From JAVVEG01 sp041689205 (GTDB lineage Bacteria; Pseudomonadota; Gammaproteobacteria; Pseudomonadales; Pseudohongiellaceae), in the NCBI GenBank assembly GCA_041689205.1, contig JBDNGQ010000176.1, forward strand, positions 1 through 64,000: 64,000 nucleotides of DNA, read 5' to 3'. A model generated the notes under the pieces. It was not told the DNA's origin and ran no database searches. It saw only the letters and a program-made list of their open reading frames with translations. The position numbers and the translations under genes are program-made. Below, in pieces: positions 8,380-16,537 of the stretch. How positions within the stretch are numbered: the first letter of the stretch is position 1; each line of letters opens with the position of its first letter.

Positions 8380-9525
8380 CTATGTATTCCTGCGCGTTGC
8401 CATCAATTCCATAAAGTGGTCATAAAGCGGCCCCAGATCATGCGGACCGGGACTCCCTTCCGGGTGTCCCTGGAAACTGAAGGCGGGTTTATCTGTGCGT
8501 TCTATACCCTGCAATGTACCATCGAACAGCGACTTATGAGTGGCGCGCACGTTGGCCGGCAAAGTGGCCTCATCAACAGCAAAACCATGATTCTGGCTGC
8601 TGATCAACACGGATTTGTCCCGCACATTTTGAACGGGGTGATTAGCTCCGTGATGCCCAACACGCATTTTCAACGTCTTTGCACCACATGCAAGCGCCAG
8701 CAGTTGATGGCCCAGGCAGATACCAAACACGGGAATATCCGTATCCAGGAATTTGCGAATGGCGGTAATTGCATAATCACAGGGGGCAGGATCTCCAGGA
8801 CCGTTCGAAAGGAAAATACCATCTGGATTCATTGCCAACACTTCTTCAGCAGGAGTCTGTGCAGGTACAACGGTAACGCTGCAACTTCGTTCAATCAGCA
8901 TGCGCAGGATGTTGGTCTTAACACCAAAATCATAAGCAACTACTTTAAATGGCTGATCGTGCTTTGGTTCGCCATGACCGACGCCCCAGTGCCAGACCCC
9001 TTCACGCCATTCATAAGGCTGTTTGGTTGATACCACCTTCGCCAGATCCATGCCCTTTAAACCAGGGAATTTCTGCGCCTGGTCGATCGCAAACTGCTCG
9101 CCCTTTTCTGCCAACTCAGATCCGCTTAACAGGCAGCCATTTAAAGGCCCTTTGTCGCGCAGAAGACGAGTCAGACGACGAGTGTCAATGCCAGCTATGG
9201 CGACTACATTACGCTGTTTGAGGAAGTCATCCAGGGTCTGCTCATTGCGCCAGTTGCTGGCAAGCAGAGGAAGATCACGTATAACCAGACCGGAAGCCCA
9301 GACATTATCAGATTCATTGTCCTCGGCATTGGTGCCGGTATTACCAATATGGGGATAGGTCAGAGTAACTATCTGCCTGGCGTAGGACGGGTCAGTAAGG
9401 ATTTCCTGATATCCGGTCATAGCTGTGTTGAATACGACTTCCCCACTGGACGAACCGTGGGCACCGATGGCTTTGCCACGAAATATACTGCCATCTTCCA
9501 AGGCCAGAACCGCTGGACTATTCAA
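8380..9525 (-). CDS. carA: Carbamoyl-phosphate synthase small (glutaminase) subunit CarA
   Basis: Hydrolyses glutamine and channels ammonia to CarB. The N-terminal CPSase domain shows SGEVVFNTAMTGYQEILTDPSY. The C-terminal class I glutamine amidotransferase has its nucleophile Cys in FGICLGHQLL and the catalytic His/Glu in FQGHPEGSPGP. The frame is open to an ATG at 9588, but that stretch is the terminator of the leader. A TTG at 9525, six bases after GGGGAG, gives 381 residues starting NSPAVLALEDG, the normal length and N-terminus. The stop of a 37-codon leader ORF overlaps this TTG, so translation may be coupled. Regulation by attenuation is inferred (see the leader entries). Confidence 0.95.
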   Translation of the reverse strand: MNSPAVLALEDGSIFRGKAIGAHGSSSGEVVFNTAMTGYQEILTDPSYARQIVTLTYPHIGNTGTNAEDNESDNVWASGLVIRDLPLLASNWRNEQTLDDFLKQRNVVAIAGIDTRRLTRLLRDKGPLNGCLLSGSELAEKGEQFAIDQAQKFPGLKGMDLAKVVSTKQPYEWREGVWHWGVGHGEPKHDQPFKVVAYDFGVKTNILRMLIERSCSVTVVPAQTPAEEVLAMNPDGIFLSNGPGDPAPCDYAITAIRKFLDTDIPVFGICLGHQLLALACGAKTLKMRVGHHGANHPVQNVRDKSVLISSQNHGFAVDEATLPANVRATHKSLFDGTLQGIERTDKPAFSFQGHPEGSPGPHDLGPLYDHFMELMATRRNT

Positions 9526-9631
9526 TGCACTCTCCCCAAAAACGTAAAGTCCGGGTGTAAAAAAACGGAATGAAACGTGACGCCTCATTCCGCTTTTTTG
9601 TGAATCCCGTGTTGCGCTCAGTTATATTCAT
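9518..9631 (-). CDS. Putative carA leader peptide (37 aa)
   Basis: An uninterrupted frame from ATG at 9631 to TAG at 9518 overlaps the carA TTG start in another frame. It runs straight through the CGGAATGA/TCATTCCG terminator stem. The peptide has five arginines (positions 6, 14, 19, 27, 30) and an aromatic-rich second half (FIPFFYTR). The ATG lies about a dozen bases after the -10 element, so the leader would be nearly leaderless. Ribosome position on this ORF could decide whether the terminator forms, and readthrough ribosomes would reach the carA start. No protein homology is known to me. The function is inferred from layout only. Confidence 0.55.
   Translation of the reverse strand: MNITERNTGFTKKRNEASRFIPFFYTRTLRFWGECIE
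9559..9592 (-). terminator. Intrinsic terminator/attenuator in carA leader
   Basis: Stem CGGAATGA (9566-9573) pairs with TCATTCCG (9585-9592), with an 11-base loop. It is followed on the minus strand by seven T's and on the plus strand by CTTTTTT, so it could act in both directions. It lies after the proposed carA promoter and 34 bp before the carA TTG, which is the position of an attenuator. A second stem, CTCAGT/ACTGAG (9617-9622/9632-9637), precedes it in the leader. Confidence 0.75.
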
Positions 9632-9642
9632 ACTGAGGCTGC

Positions 9643-9672
9643 ATTCTACGGGAATGATGGGTTGGCTGTCTA
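9643..9672 (-). promoter_or_regulatory. Putative carAB promoter
   Basis: On the minus strand TAGACA (9667-9672), an 18-bp spacer and TAGAAT (9643-9648) match the sigma-70 consensus at five of six positions in each hexamer. It lies between the dapB stop and the leader terminator, so carAB can be transcribed independently of dapB, and every transcript from here passes the attenuator. Confidence 0.6.
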
Positions 9673-9713
9673 CGCCAGCAAAGCATCAGCAGCAGGTAAA
9701 ATTCACGCTCAAC

Positions 9714-10541
9714 TCACAAACCTGGGGACGGCGAAGGTTTCAGCCCTAACACATCGTCAATTGAATACAAACCAGCAGATTTATCAGCCAGCCATACGGC
9801 TGCGCGCACAGCGCCTTTAGCAAATGTCATCCGGCTGCTGGCCTTATGGCTGATCTCCACACGCTCTCCCAGGCCTGCAAATATAACAGTGTGCTCACCA
9901 ACGATATCGCCAGCACGCACCGTAGCAAACCCAATCGTCTGCCTGTCCCGTTGTGCGCCGAAACCTTCGCGCCCATAGACAGCCACATCGCTGAGCTTGC
10001 GACCAAGCGCCTCAGCGACTACTTCGCCCATGCGCAGAGCAGTGCCCGAGGGCGCATCTTTTTTATCGCGATGATGAGCTTCGACTATTTCTATATCAAC
10101 GTCATCACCAAGCACAGAGGCAGCCATTTGCAGTAGCTTCATGCAAAGATTAACCCCGATGCTCATATTCGGTGCAAACACTATTGGGATTTCTTTGCCC
10201 GCTGCAGCGATCAGGTTTTTCTCCTGATCACTAAAACCTGTCGTCCCGATAACCATGCTCTTACCATGCCGCTGGCAAAAAGTCAGATGTTGGAGACTGG
10301 CCTGCGGCGTGGTGAAGTCAATCAGAATATCGAACTGCTCATGCACCAGCTCAAGATCGGCAACGGCATAAATTGACAATGCCCCAGAGCCAGCCAGCAA
10401 ACCGATGTCCATGCCCAAGGACGGATCGTTCTCCAGAGTAGTTCCGACAGTTACCTGCGCTGGCACATTGTCCTGACCGACTGCTTCGACCAATGTCTTA
10501 CCCATGCGTCCGGCAACTCCAGCTATTGCTATTCGTATCAT
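9714..10541 (-). CDS. dapB: 4-hydroxy-tetrahydrodipicolinate reductase DapB
   Basis: NAD(P)H-dependent reductase of the diaminopimelate/lysine pathway. The 275 residues fit the family. The N-terminal Rossmann motif is IAGVAGRMGKTL (4-15), with the GTTGF dinucleotide loop near 99-103. The substrate and catalytic segment is EAHHRDKKDAPSGTAL near 154-169, and the C-terminal motif is HKASSRMTFAKGAVRAA. In Pseudomonas it follows dnaK-dnaJ and precedes carAB. Here the carAB side is kept, but upstream lies a divergent sigma-factor gene instead of dnaJ. Confidence 0.97.
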   Translation of the reverse strand: MIRIAIAGVAGRMGKTLVEAVGQDNVPAQVTVGTTLENDPSLGMDIGLLAGSGALSIYAVADLELVHEQFDILIDFTTPQASLQHLTFCQRHGKSMVIGTTGFSDQEKNLIAAAGKEIPIVFAPNMSIGVNLCMKLLQMAASVLGDDVDIEIVEAHHRDKKDAPSGTALRMGEVVAEALGRKLSDVAVYGREGFGAQRDRQTIGFATVRAGDIVGEHTVIFAGLGERVEISHKASSRMTFAKGAVRAAVWLADKSAGLYSIDDVLGLKPSPSPGL

Positions 10542-10645
10542 ATCAGCACCCTGGCTCAGTCTTGTGTGCGCGCAAGTATACCGGTCGCTGCCGCACAGCC
10601 AAAACTAAATCATTTCTTATATGCTGATCAGTCCGGGTCCAGTAT

Positions 10646-10658
10646 GTAACGAAGTTAC
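10646..10658. repeat. Perfect inverted repeat upstream of the ECF sigma gene
   Basis: GTAAC-GAA-GTTAC is a 13-bp dyad in the 207-bp gap between divergent dapB and the sigma-factor gene, about 90 bp before the sigma start. It could be an operator or a short hairpin. No clear -35/-10 pair was found beside it, and nothing else is visible in this gap. Confidence 0.3.
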
Positions 10659-10748
10659 TCAGTAGATCCAAAAAGCTTGATGCTCCGTAGCTAATTAGGC
10701 ACACTTAATCATGATTACTGCCCTGTTTAACAACCCACACGGAAAGAA

Positions 10749-11315
10749 ATGAGCGACGCACCGGTCTTAAACCTTAGCAAGCAAGAACGATACGAGGCGC
10801 TGGTTGACGCTTTATACCAGGATGTCTTTCGGTATGGCTATTGGCTGTGCAAAAACCACGCATTGGCTCAGGATCTGGTTCAGGAAACATTTTTACGCGC
10901 ATGGCGGTCTCTGAACAGTCTGCAGAACGATAAAGCCGCAAAGGCCTGGTTGTTCACCATATTGCGACGTGAAAATGCCAGGCTCTATGAACGTTATCGA
11001 CCGGAGCTGGTCGATATTGAGGATGTCGCGATAGCAGACGCCGATGAAGAGACGCCAGAAGAAAACATGGACAAGGATTTACTGCATGCCGCCATTATGA
11101 AACTGGAGGCAGAATACAGGGAACCGCTGTTACTGCAGGTGATAGGTGGTTTCAGTGGTAAAGAAATTGCAGAAATACTGGATTTAAACAGCAACACGGT
11201 AATGACTCGATTGTTTCGTGCACGCAGCAAACTAAAGGAAGTATTTATTCCGGGTATAGATGATAAGTTGGGTATCGATGAGACAGATTCAGATGATAAA
11301 CAACACAACCGGTGA
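10749..11315 (+). CDS. ECF-type RNA polymerase sigma factor
   Basis: Alternative sigma factor of 188 residues. Sigma-70 region 2 lies around 18-85, with VFRYGYWLCKNHALAQDLVQETF covering the core-binding and -10 recognition helices. Region 4 lies around 115-170, with the helix-turn-helix FSGKEIAEILDLNSNTVMTR. Regions 1 and 3 are absent, as in ECF sigmas. The ATG follows GGAAAGAA. The next gene encodes a DUF3379 protein with one membrane segment, which is probably its cognate anti-sigma or membrane partner. The pairing of this type of sigma with DUF3379 is seen in other gammaproteobacteria. The target regulon is unknown, and I did not find a clear self-type promoter upstream. Confidence 0.88.
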   Translation: MSDAPVLNLSKQERYEALVDALYQDVFRYGYWLCKNHALAQDLVQETFLRAWRSLNSLQNDKAAKAWLFTILRRENARLYERYRPELVDIEDVAIADADEETPEENMDKDLLHAAIMKLEAEYREPLLLQVIGGFSGKEIAEILDLNSNTVMTRLFRARSKLKEVFIPGIDDKLGIDETDSDDKQHNR

Positions 11316-11364
11316 AGCACTGACCTTAAAATTCAATACAAAAAAAACGAGAGCTACAGCCACG

Positions 11365-12114
11365 ATGAATGACCTGGAATTCAGAAAACATGCTTATTGT
11401 AATCCTTTTGACGAGACCACCGAATTCGTCGAGGCCAGTAAGTCCACCCCCGAACGCTCCCGTTTTGTAGCAGACCTGCGAGCACTTGATAAAAGAGTTG
11501 GCGACGTTGTAAATAAAACTCGGGTACCCGCTGATCTGGCAGACAGGTTAAAACATCTGGCTGCAATTGATGTCACTGCTGCCCCCAATACTTCAGCAAC
11601 TGTTAAGAGAGTCACTCCTCGCTATATGGCACTGGCGGCCAGTCTCGTGGTTGCTGTCGGCCTTACCCTGTCACTGCTGCCATCCTCGGGGCCAAATGCC
11701 CAGGACATGGAATTCCATGATCGTATGCTCAGCCATATTTATATGGAAGAACCCCGATTCGAGGCAGATAGCAATACCAGCTGGCGGCAGGTCAGTGAGA
11801 TTATTGAGTCTAATGGTGGTCATTTTAAGGAAGATGACAGGACCAGGGCCCTGCGCATTAAATTCGTTAAGAACTGCGGGCTTTCAACGGACGAAGACGC
11901 TGCTCATATCGTGCTCGAAGGTTCAAAGGGCGCGGTTCAAGTGCTACTGGTAAAAGGCAGTGCAGTATCCTCCACGTTCCAGCTCAAAGACCAGCGTTTT
12001 GCCGGTCGCGTCATGCCTCTGGGTACAGGAACGCTGGTCATAGTCGGCGAGAAGGACGAACCGCTCGATGGGGTTCAGAACCTGATCACAGAAAACTTCG
12101 AGTGGGATATCTGA
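11365..12114 (+). CDS. DUF3379-family membrane protein, probable anti-sigma partner
   Basis: Protein of 249 residues from the ATG at 11365, beginning NDLEFRKHAYCNP, as DUF3379 proteins do. The frame is open upstream to 11260, but that would overlap the sigma gene by about 55 bp. A charged cytoplasmic N-terminal part (1-85) is followed by one membrane segment near 90-108 (YMALAASLVVAVGLTLSLLP). A C-terminal domain of about 140 residues, probably periplasmic, contains NCGLSTDEDAAHIVLEG. Architecture and position 49 bp after an ECF sigma suggest a membrane-anchored anti-sigma factor that senses an envelope signal. The molecular function of DUF3379 is not established to my knowledge, so this role is inferred. 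Confidence 0.75.
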   Translation: MNDLEFRKHAYCNPFDETTEFVEASKSTPERSRFVADLRALDKRVGDVVNKTRVPADLADRLKHLAAIDVTAAPNTSATVKRVTPRYMALAASLVVAVGLTLSLLPSSGPNAQDMEFHDRMLSHIYMEEPRFEADSNTSWRQVSEIIESNGGHFKEDDRTRALRIKFVKNCGLSTDEDAAHIVLEGSKGAVQVLLVKGSAVSSTFQLKDQRFAGRVMPLGTGTLVIVGEKDEPLDGVQNLITENFEWDI

Positions 12115-12123
12115 CTGCTAGCC

Positions 12124-12155
12124 GCTGGTGGGTTTGATTTTTGAGATCCACCAGC
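12124..12155 (+). terminator. Hairpin terminator after the sigma/DUF3379 genes
   Basis: GCTGGTGG (12124-12131) pairs with CCACCAGC (12148-12155) around a 16-base T-rich loop. It lies between two convergent genes. The downstream tract is only moderately T-rich on the plus strand (CTTTAAAATAAA), so efficiency is uncertain. Confidence 0.55.
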
Positions 12156-12162
12156 AGCAGCT

Positions 12163-13953
12163 TTAAAATAAATCTGCGCTCATCGCCATTACGGTTTCGC
12201 TGCCTGAACTTATCTCTTCTGCCAGTGACTTATAACGCGGCAGCAGGCGCGCCATAAAGAACCGCGCAGTCATCAGTTTCGCTTCATAGAACCCGGTCTC
12301 GCTGCTGCCTGCAGCCAACGCCACCTGCGCCGCTTGGGCCATGCGCGCCCACATGTAGCAATACAGAACCAGGGTCAGCAAATCCAGATAGGCTACTGAG
12401 GCAGCACCCACTTCTTCGGGTTTTTGCGCGGCAGATCGTTTGATCAAATCGGTTGTAGTCTGCAGACTAGCCAGTGCCTCGCCTAGCGGACGAGTAAATT
12501 CACTGAGTTCGTCCGCTTTATTCGCTGCCAGATAATCACTGATCTCAGCCGTTAATACGTTCAGCAGTCCGTCACGATCATTAACCACCTTGCGGCCCAT
12601 CAGGTCCAGGGCCTGAATGCCATTGGTTCCCTCGTATATCTGCGCGATACGCGTGTCACGCACATGCTGCTCCTGTCCCCATTCACGCACATAACCATGC
12701 CCGCCAAGTACCTGTTGTCCCAATACACAGGCTTCAAAGCCACGATCGGTGAAGGCGGCTTTGGCTACCGGAGTCAGCAGCGCAACCAGTCTCGCAGCTC
12801 TGGCCCGGGCGTCTTCATCGTCATGAAAATGGGCAATATCCAGCTGGCTGGCTACATAGCCAGCCAGCGCCCGCGCAGCTTCTGTATTAGCACGCATGGT
12901 CAGCAGCATTCTGCGCACATCCGGGTGAACCAGCAGCGGGTCGGCTGCCTTATCAGGCGCAACCGGACCATTTGCCGAGCGACCCTGGACACGTTCTTTA
13001 GCATAAGCTGCTGCGGTCTGGTACGAGGCATCACCGGCACCAAGACCCTGCAAACCAATAGTCAGCCGCTCATAATTCATCATGGTGAACATGCAGGCCA
13101 GGCCCTTATTAATCTCGCCCACCAGATACCCCTTCGCTCCATCAAAGTTCATTACGCAGGTTGCCGAACCTTTAATTCCCATCTTGTGCTCGATTGATCC
13201 ACAGGACACCGGATTACGTTCACCCGACTCACCTTTTTCATCAAGCAGAAACTTGGGCACCAGAAACAAAGAGATGCCCCGTGGCCCGGCTGGCGCATCA
13301 GGTAATTTTGCCAGCACCAGATGAATAATATTTTCAGTCAGATCATGTTCACCGCCAGTGATAAACATTTTAGTGCCGCTGACCAGATAGCTGCCATCGG
13401 CCTGTGGTTTAGCACGGGTCTTGATGATGCCCAGATCTGTGCCCGCATGCGGCTCGGTCAGGCACATCGTGGCGCTCCAGCTGCCATCGTAAAGTCTTGG
13501 CAGGTAAGCCTGCTTTAATTCATCAGTGGCATGACGCGCCAGGGCCAGTGATGCGCCTGCACTTAGAACGGCATACAGCGCCAACGAGCTATTGGCTGCC
13601 ATAATCATTTCTTCAAAGCAGACCGCAAGGATTTTAGGCATACCCTGGCCACCGTAAGCGACATCACCGGTCAGGCCAACCCAGCCACCTTCGGCAAAAG
13701 TACGATAGGCTTCCTTAAAACCCGTTGGCGTAGTCACCCGACCTTCAGAAAAGCCGCAACCTTCCTCATCGCCACTGCGATTAAGGGGCGCCAGCAGATT
13801 AGCCGCAACTTTGCCGGCCTCCTCAAGAATCGCAGATACCAGCTCCGGGGTAACCTCAGCCGTGCCCGGCATACTCGCAAGCAGCTTGTCAGCCCCGAGA
13901 ACTTCGTTAAGCACAAATTGCATGTCTCGTACTGGCGCTTTATATGCTGACAC
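12163..13953 (-). CDS. Acyl-CoA dehydrogenase, DmdC/FadE-like 600-residue subfamily
   Basis: FAD-dependent dehydrogenase acting on an acyl-CoA thioester. The 596 residues are longer than short-chain acyl-CoA dehydrogenases. They match the subfamily that includes 3-methylmercaptopropionyl-CoA dehydrogenase (DmdC). Visible are the flavin/substrate motif MCLTEPHAGTDLG (about 164-176), TKMFITGGEHD near 200, GQQVLGGHGYVRE near 420-432, and IYEGTNGIQALDLMGRK near 445-461 with the catalytic Glu in YEGTNG. A C-terminal extension of about 120 helical residues is typical of this subfamily. It stands alone between convergent and divergent neighbours, so the substrate cannot be assigned from context; fatty acids or DMSP-derived thioesters are both possible. 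Confidence 0.9.
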   Translation of the reverse strand: MSAYKAPVRDMQFVLNEVLGADKLLASMPGTAEVTPELVSAILEEAGKVAANLLAPLNRSGDEEGCGFSEGRVTTPTGFKEAYRTFAEGGWVGLTGDVAYGGQGMPKILAVCFEEMIMAANSSLALYAVLSAGASLALARHATDELKQAYLPRLYDGSWSATMCLTEPHAGTDLGIIKTRAKPQADGSYLVSGTKMFITGGEHDLTENIIHLVLAKLPDAPAGPRGISLFLVPKFLLDEKGESGERNPVSCGSIEHKMGIKGSATCVMNFDGAKGYLVGEINKGLACMFTMMNYERLTIGLQGLGAGDASYQTAAAYAKERVQGRSANGPVAPDKAADPLLVHPDVRRMLLTMRANTEAARALAGYVASQLDIAHFHDDEDARARAARLVALLTPVAKAAFTDRGFEACVLGQQVLGGHGYVREWGQEQHVRDTRIAQIYEGTNGIQALDLMGRKVVNDRDGLLNVLTAEISDYLAANKADELSEFTRPLGEALASLQTTTDLIKRSAAQKPEEVGAASVAYLDLLTLVLYCYMWARMAQAAQVALAAGSSETGFYEAKLMTARFFMARLLPRYKSLAEEISSGSETVMAMSADLF

Positions 13954-14181
13954 TGCTGATCTCCAGAATGGTTCGATACGCTGTGATACGTAGAGAAGCG
14001 ATTATAAGATTTTAAGATGAGAGAGGGTGGTGGATAAGTTACCGAGCATTGACGTTAACGTCAATTGGTTAAACAGTGCCCGATGTAAGGGCGCAGCGTG
14101 GACAAATTTGTTCTCCACCTGTGCTTTCCTGCATCTGTGGCTATACTTTCATTACCAGATTGCTACCAATCAGGTTTTAAA

Positions 14182-14877
14182 GTGACGATATTTCCTCATA
14201 ACTGCATTGTCTGCACTGCCCCTGTGCATACCCGGATCAGCCTCTGTCGCAGTTGCGAGGAGCAACTGCCCTGGCAGCCGCCCGGATGCCGATACTGTGG
14301 AATCATGTTGACGCATGCCGACGACAGCTCAAGTGTTTGCGGTAAATGCCAACAGGCTCTGCCAGCATTCGACAGCTGTCATGCGCTTTTTGAATACTGC
14401 TCGCCTGTTCAGGAATTGATTAGCAATTTCAAGTATCGGCACCAGTTCGCCCCAGGAAGAGTGTTCGGTCAGTTGCTGATGCAAGCCTTCAAACGTCACT
14501 ATGAAGACAGGCTGCTTCCAGAACTGCTGATTCCCGTGCCTCTGCATAAGCGACGTCTGCAGCAGCGCGGGTTTAATCAATCTGCGCTGCTGGCAAAAGA
14601 AATCAGCAAAAACTGCAGCATTCCCACGGATACCCGTACCTGCATCAGGCAGTTTTCTACACCGGCTCAACGCGGGCTTAATGCCACAGATCGAGCCCGA
14701 AATATATTCAATGCTTTCAGTGTAAACAGCAGCGTTGGCAGACGTTCCATGCCTGATCGGGTTGCAATCATTGATGATGTGGTTACCACAACGGCAACTG
14801 TTAATGAGTTAGCGTGGACCTTACGCCAGGTTGGGGTTCGGGAGATCGATGTCTGGGCACTCGCCCGGGTAAACTGA
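14182..14877 (+). CDS. comF: ComF/GntX-family phosphoribosyltransferase-like protein
   Basis: Competence-associated protein linked to natural DNA uptake and internalisation in transformable bacteria. The 231 residues from a GTG at 14182 begin with paired cysteines (CIVC, CRSC, CRYCG, CGKC), a zinc-ribbon-like N-terminal domain. A type I PRTase fold follows, with PVPLHKRRLQQRGFNQS near 140 and the PRPP loop VAIIDDVVTTTATVNEL near 193-209. An upstream GTG at 14098 would add 28 poorly conserved residues, and an AGG lies before the chosen start. In Pseudomonas comF precedes bioB; here no biotin gene follows. A DNA-uptake role would fit with the pil genes in this window. Confidence 0.88.
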   Translation: MTIFPHNCIVCTAPVHTRISLCRSCEEQLPWQPPGCRYCGIMLTHADDSSSVCGKCQQALPAFDSCHALFEYCSPVQELISNFKYRHQFAPGRVFGQLLMQAFKRHYEDRLLPELLIPVPLHKRRLQQRGFNQSALLAKEISKNCSIPTDTRTCIRQFSTPAQRGLNATDRARNIFNAFSVNSSVGRRSMPDRVAIIDDVVTTTATVNELAWTLRQVGVREIDVWALARVN

Positions 14878-14930
14878 AAGAGAGTGGTCCTTGCGCAAAC
14901 TACCGGGGGATTTACTGGAATCGGTATTTT

Positions 14931-15812
14931 CTAGAATTGGTATTTGATAGTTCCGTAGGCCATACGTCCGGTTTTTTCTGTCGCAGGATTAACATCCAGC
15001 AACAGTCCGGCACGTTTATCCAGCACACTGCGCAGACCCACCGATATAACGGCGTTACCCTGCTTACCTGCCTTTAGGGTATAGCCATACTGTAAATCCA
15101 GAGTCGTTAAATTTCCGACCAACTCATTGAGTTCTTCAACATTTATTCTGCCGACATCTTCAAATTTATCGGTGTAATGGGTCACCGCTGAGGCAGTGTG
15201 ATTACCAATCTGCCAGGTGAGCGTAAGGCTGCTCTGAATTTCTGAACCCAGTGTTGGCACAGGCGACTCATTCAAAGGCGTCAGGCTGGCGTCACGCAGG
15301 CGTTCAGAGTTTTTCTGATCGTAGAAATAGGTCGCTTTGGTACTGACAATGAACTGTCCGAAACGAGGCGATTCCCAGACATAAGAGGCGCTCAGATCAA
15401 TACCCTGAGATTGCGTGTCATCAGCAAAGGGGAGTTCAATGGTGCCATCGACAGTATCGTCAATGAACAAACGTGGTCCAAGGCTCGCCGCTCGCTCTAT
15501 GGGCAACTGCAGATTCAGTATGGTCTCAGGCTGTGACTGCCAGGCATCAGCACGCAGAGCGAATCCATCAACTGGAGAATACTTTATACCAAAATTAAAA
15601 TTTACAGCCTCTCCCACCGTGCCATCACTTAATGGCTGCACCGCCGAACTGCGGTTGATCGAAAAAGTCTGAGGGTTAAGCAGAGATTCTATGGAGGCAT
15701 CACGGAGAGCAAAAGGAATTTCTGTCTGAGCAGCAACATTACCAATACATACAAATCCAAGCACTAACGTGCTCAGTATCCTGTTGTATTTATTGGCTTG
15801 AGCATAGCTCAC
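14931..15812 (-). CDS. Secreted outer-membrane beta-barrel-like protein, plug-less TonB-receptor type
   Basis: Protein of 293 residues with a signal peptide (about 1-29, cleavage after VAA-Q). The mature part alternates polar and aromatic residues as in outer-membrane strands and ends in YGTIKYQF, a C-terminal phenylalanine signal for BAM assembly. Segments such as LDLQYGYTL near 243 and the final strand resemble the C-terminal barrel of TonB-dependent receptors. However, there is no TonB box, no plug domain, and less than half the usual length. It may be a small independent barrel or a shrunken receptor. The GTG start lies seven bases after AAGGAG, so it seems to be translated. Substrate unknown. 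Confidence 0.6.
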   Translation of the reverse strand: MSYAQANKYNRILSTLVLGFVCIGNVAAQTEIPFALRDASIESLLNPQTFSINRSSAVQPLSDGTVGEAVNFNFGIKYSPVDGFALRADAWQSQPETILNLQLPIERAASLGPRLFIDDTVDGTIELPFADDTQSQGIDLSASYVWESPRFGQFIVSTKATYFYDQKNSERLRDASLTPLNESPVPTLGSEIQSSLTLTWQIGNHTASAVTHYTDKFEDVGRINVEELNELVGNLTTLDLQYGYTLKAGKQGNAVISVGLRSVLDKRAGLLLDVNPATEKTGRMAYGTIKYQF

Positions 15813-15985
15813 AGCATATCTCCTTGTTTTATGTCAGGCATTCTATCGTGGATGGCTTAGTGCTTATGTGCGGTGTAATACCGAACATCAAATAATTATT
15901 CGTACAGCAGCCCAACAGAACAGCAAGTATACACGCGCAATAAAATCAGTACAGGGACAGGATCACAATATTGCAATAAGTAACA

Positions 15986-16537
15986 TCAGCACAGAAGCCG
16001 CACCATTCCCTGCGCCTTCGTCCGGCTCAGTAACTGAACCACAGAATAGCTTTGACCTGGAAATATATAGTCAGGTGCAATTTCAGCCAGTGGCTGCAAC
16101 ACAAACTGCCGCTGCGTGGCGCGCGGGTGCGGCAGCGTTAAAGTGTCTGACTCCACCCGTTCGCGACCATAGGCCAGAATATCCAGGTCTAGCGGGCGCG
16201 GCGCATTAATGTCGGAACGATGCCGGCCAAACTCATCCTCAATATTTTGTAACTTTTGCAAAAATGTTGTTGGATCAAATTCGGCATACGCGAGCAAAGC
16301 AGCCACGGCATTTACAAATACCGGAGAACCCGGCGGGCATTCCAGTGGATCGGTTTGCCAGAGCGATGATACCGCCAGTGGCTGAGAACTCAATTTCCTA
16401 AGTCGCCCGAACGCCTGCAGGATGTTTTGACTCGGGTCGCCATAGCGTGAAGTCAGATTGGATCCTAACGCTATGAATACCAGTCGCTCCCTGTCCGCCG
16501 TCGAAAAATCAGCAATGGTATTTTTGCGAGAGCTCAT
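15986..16537 (-). CDS. folK: 2-amino-4-hydroxy-6-hydroxymethyldihydropteridine pyrophosphokinase FolK
   Basis: Transfers pyrophosphate from ATP to the pterin, making the substrate of FolP. Motifs are IALGSNL near residues 22-28, the substrate loop SSLWQTDPL near 57-65, VFVNAVAALL near 73, and the signature FGRHRSDINAPRPLDLDILAYG near 104-125, with catalytic Arg and two metal-binding Asp. At 183 residues it is slightly longer than E. coli FolK, with about 18 extra N-terminal residues. Its start overlaps the end of hemE by 29 bp on the same strand, which implies translational coupling. A later start is possible but has no better ribosome site. The folP gene lies 14 kb away. Confidence 0.95.
   Translation of the reverse strand: MSSRKNTIADFSTADRERLVFIALGSNLTSRYGDPSQNILQAFGRLRKLSSQPLAVSSLWQTDPLECPPGSPVFVNAVAALLAYAEFDPTTFLQKLQNIEDEFGRHRSDINAPRPLDLDILAYGRERVESDTLTLPHPRATQRQFVLQPLAEIAPDYIFPGQSYSVVQLLSRTKAQGMVRLLC

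Noticed and set aside
9526..9588. Longer carA N-terminus from the ATG at 9588
   Set aside because: These 21 codons are the terminator stem and T-tract of the leader; the TTG at 9525 has a ribosome site and gives the standard CarA start.
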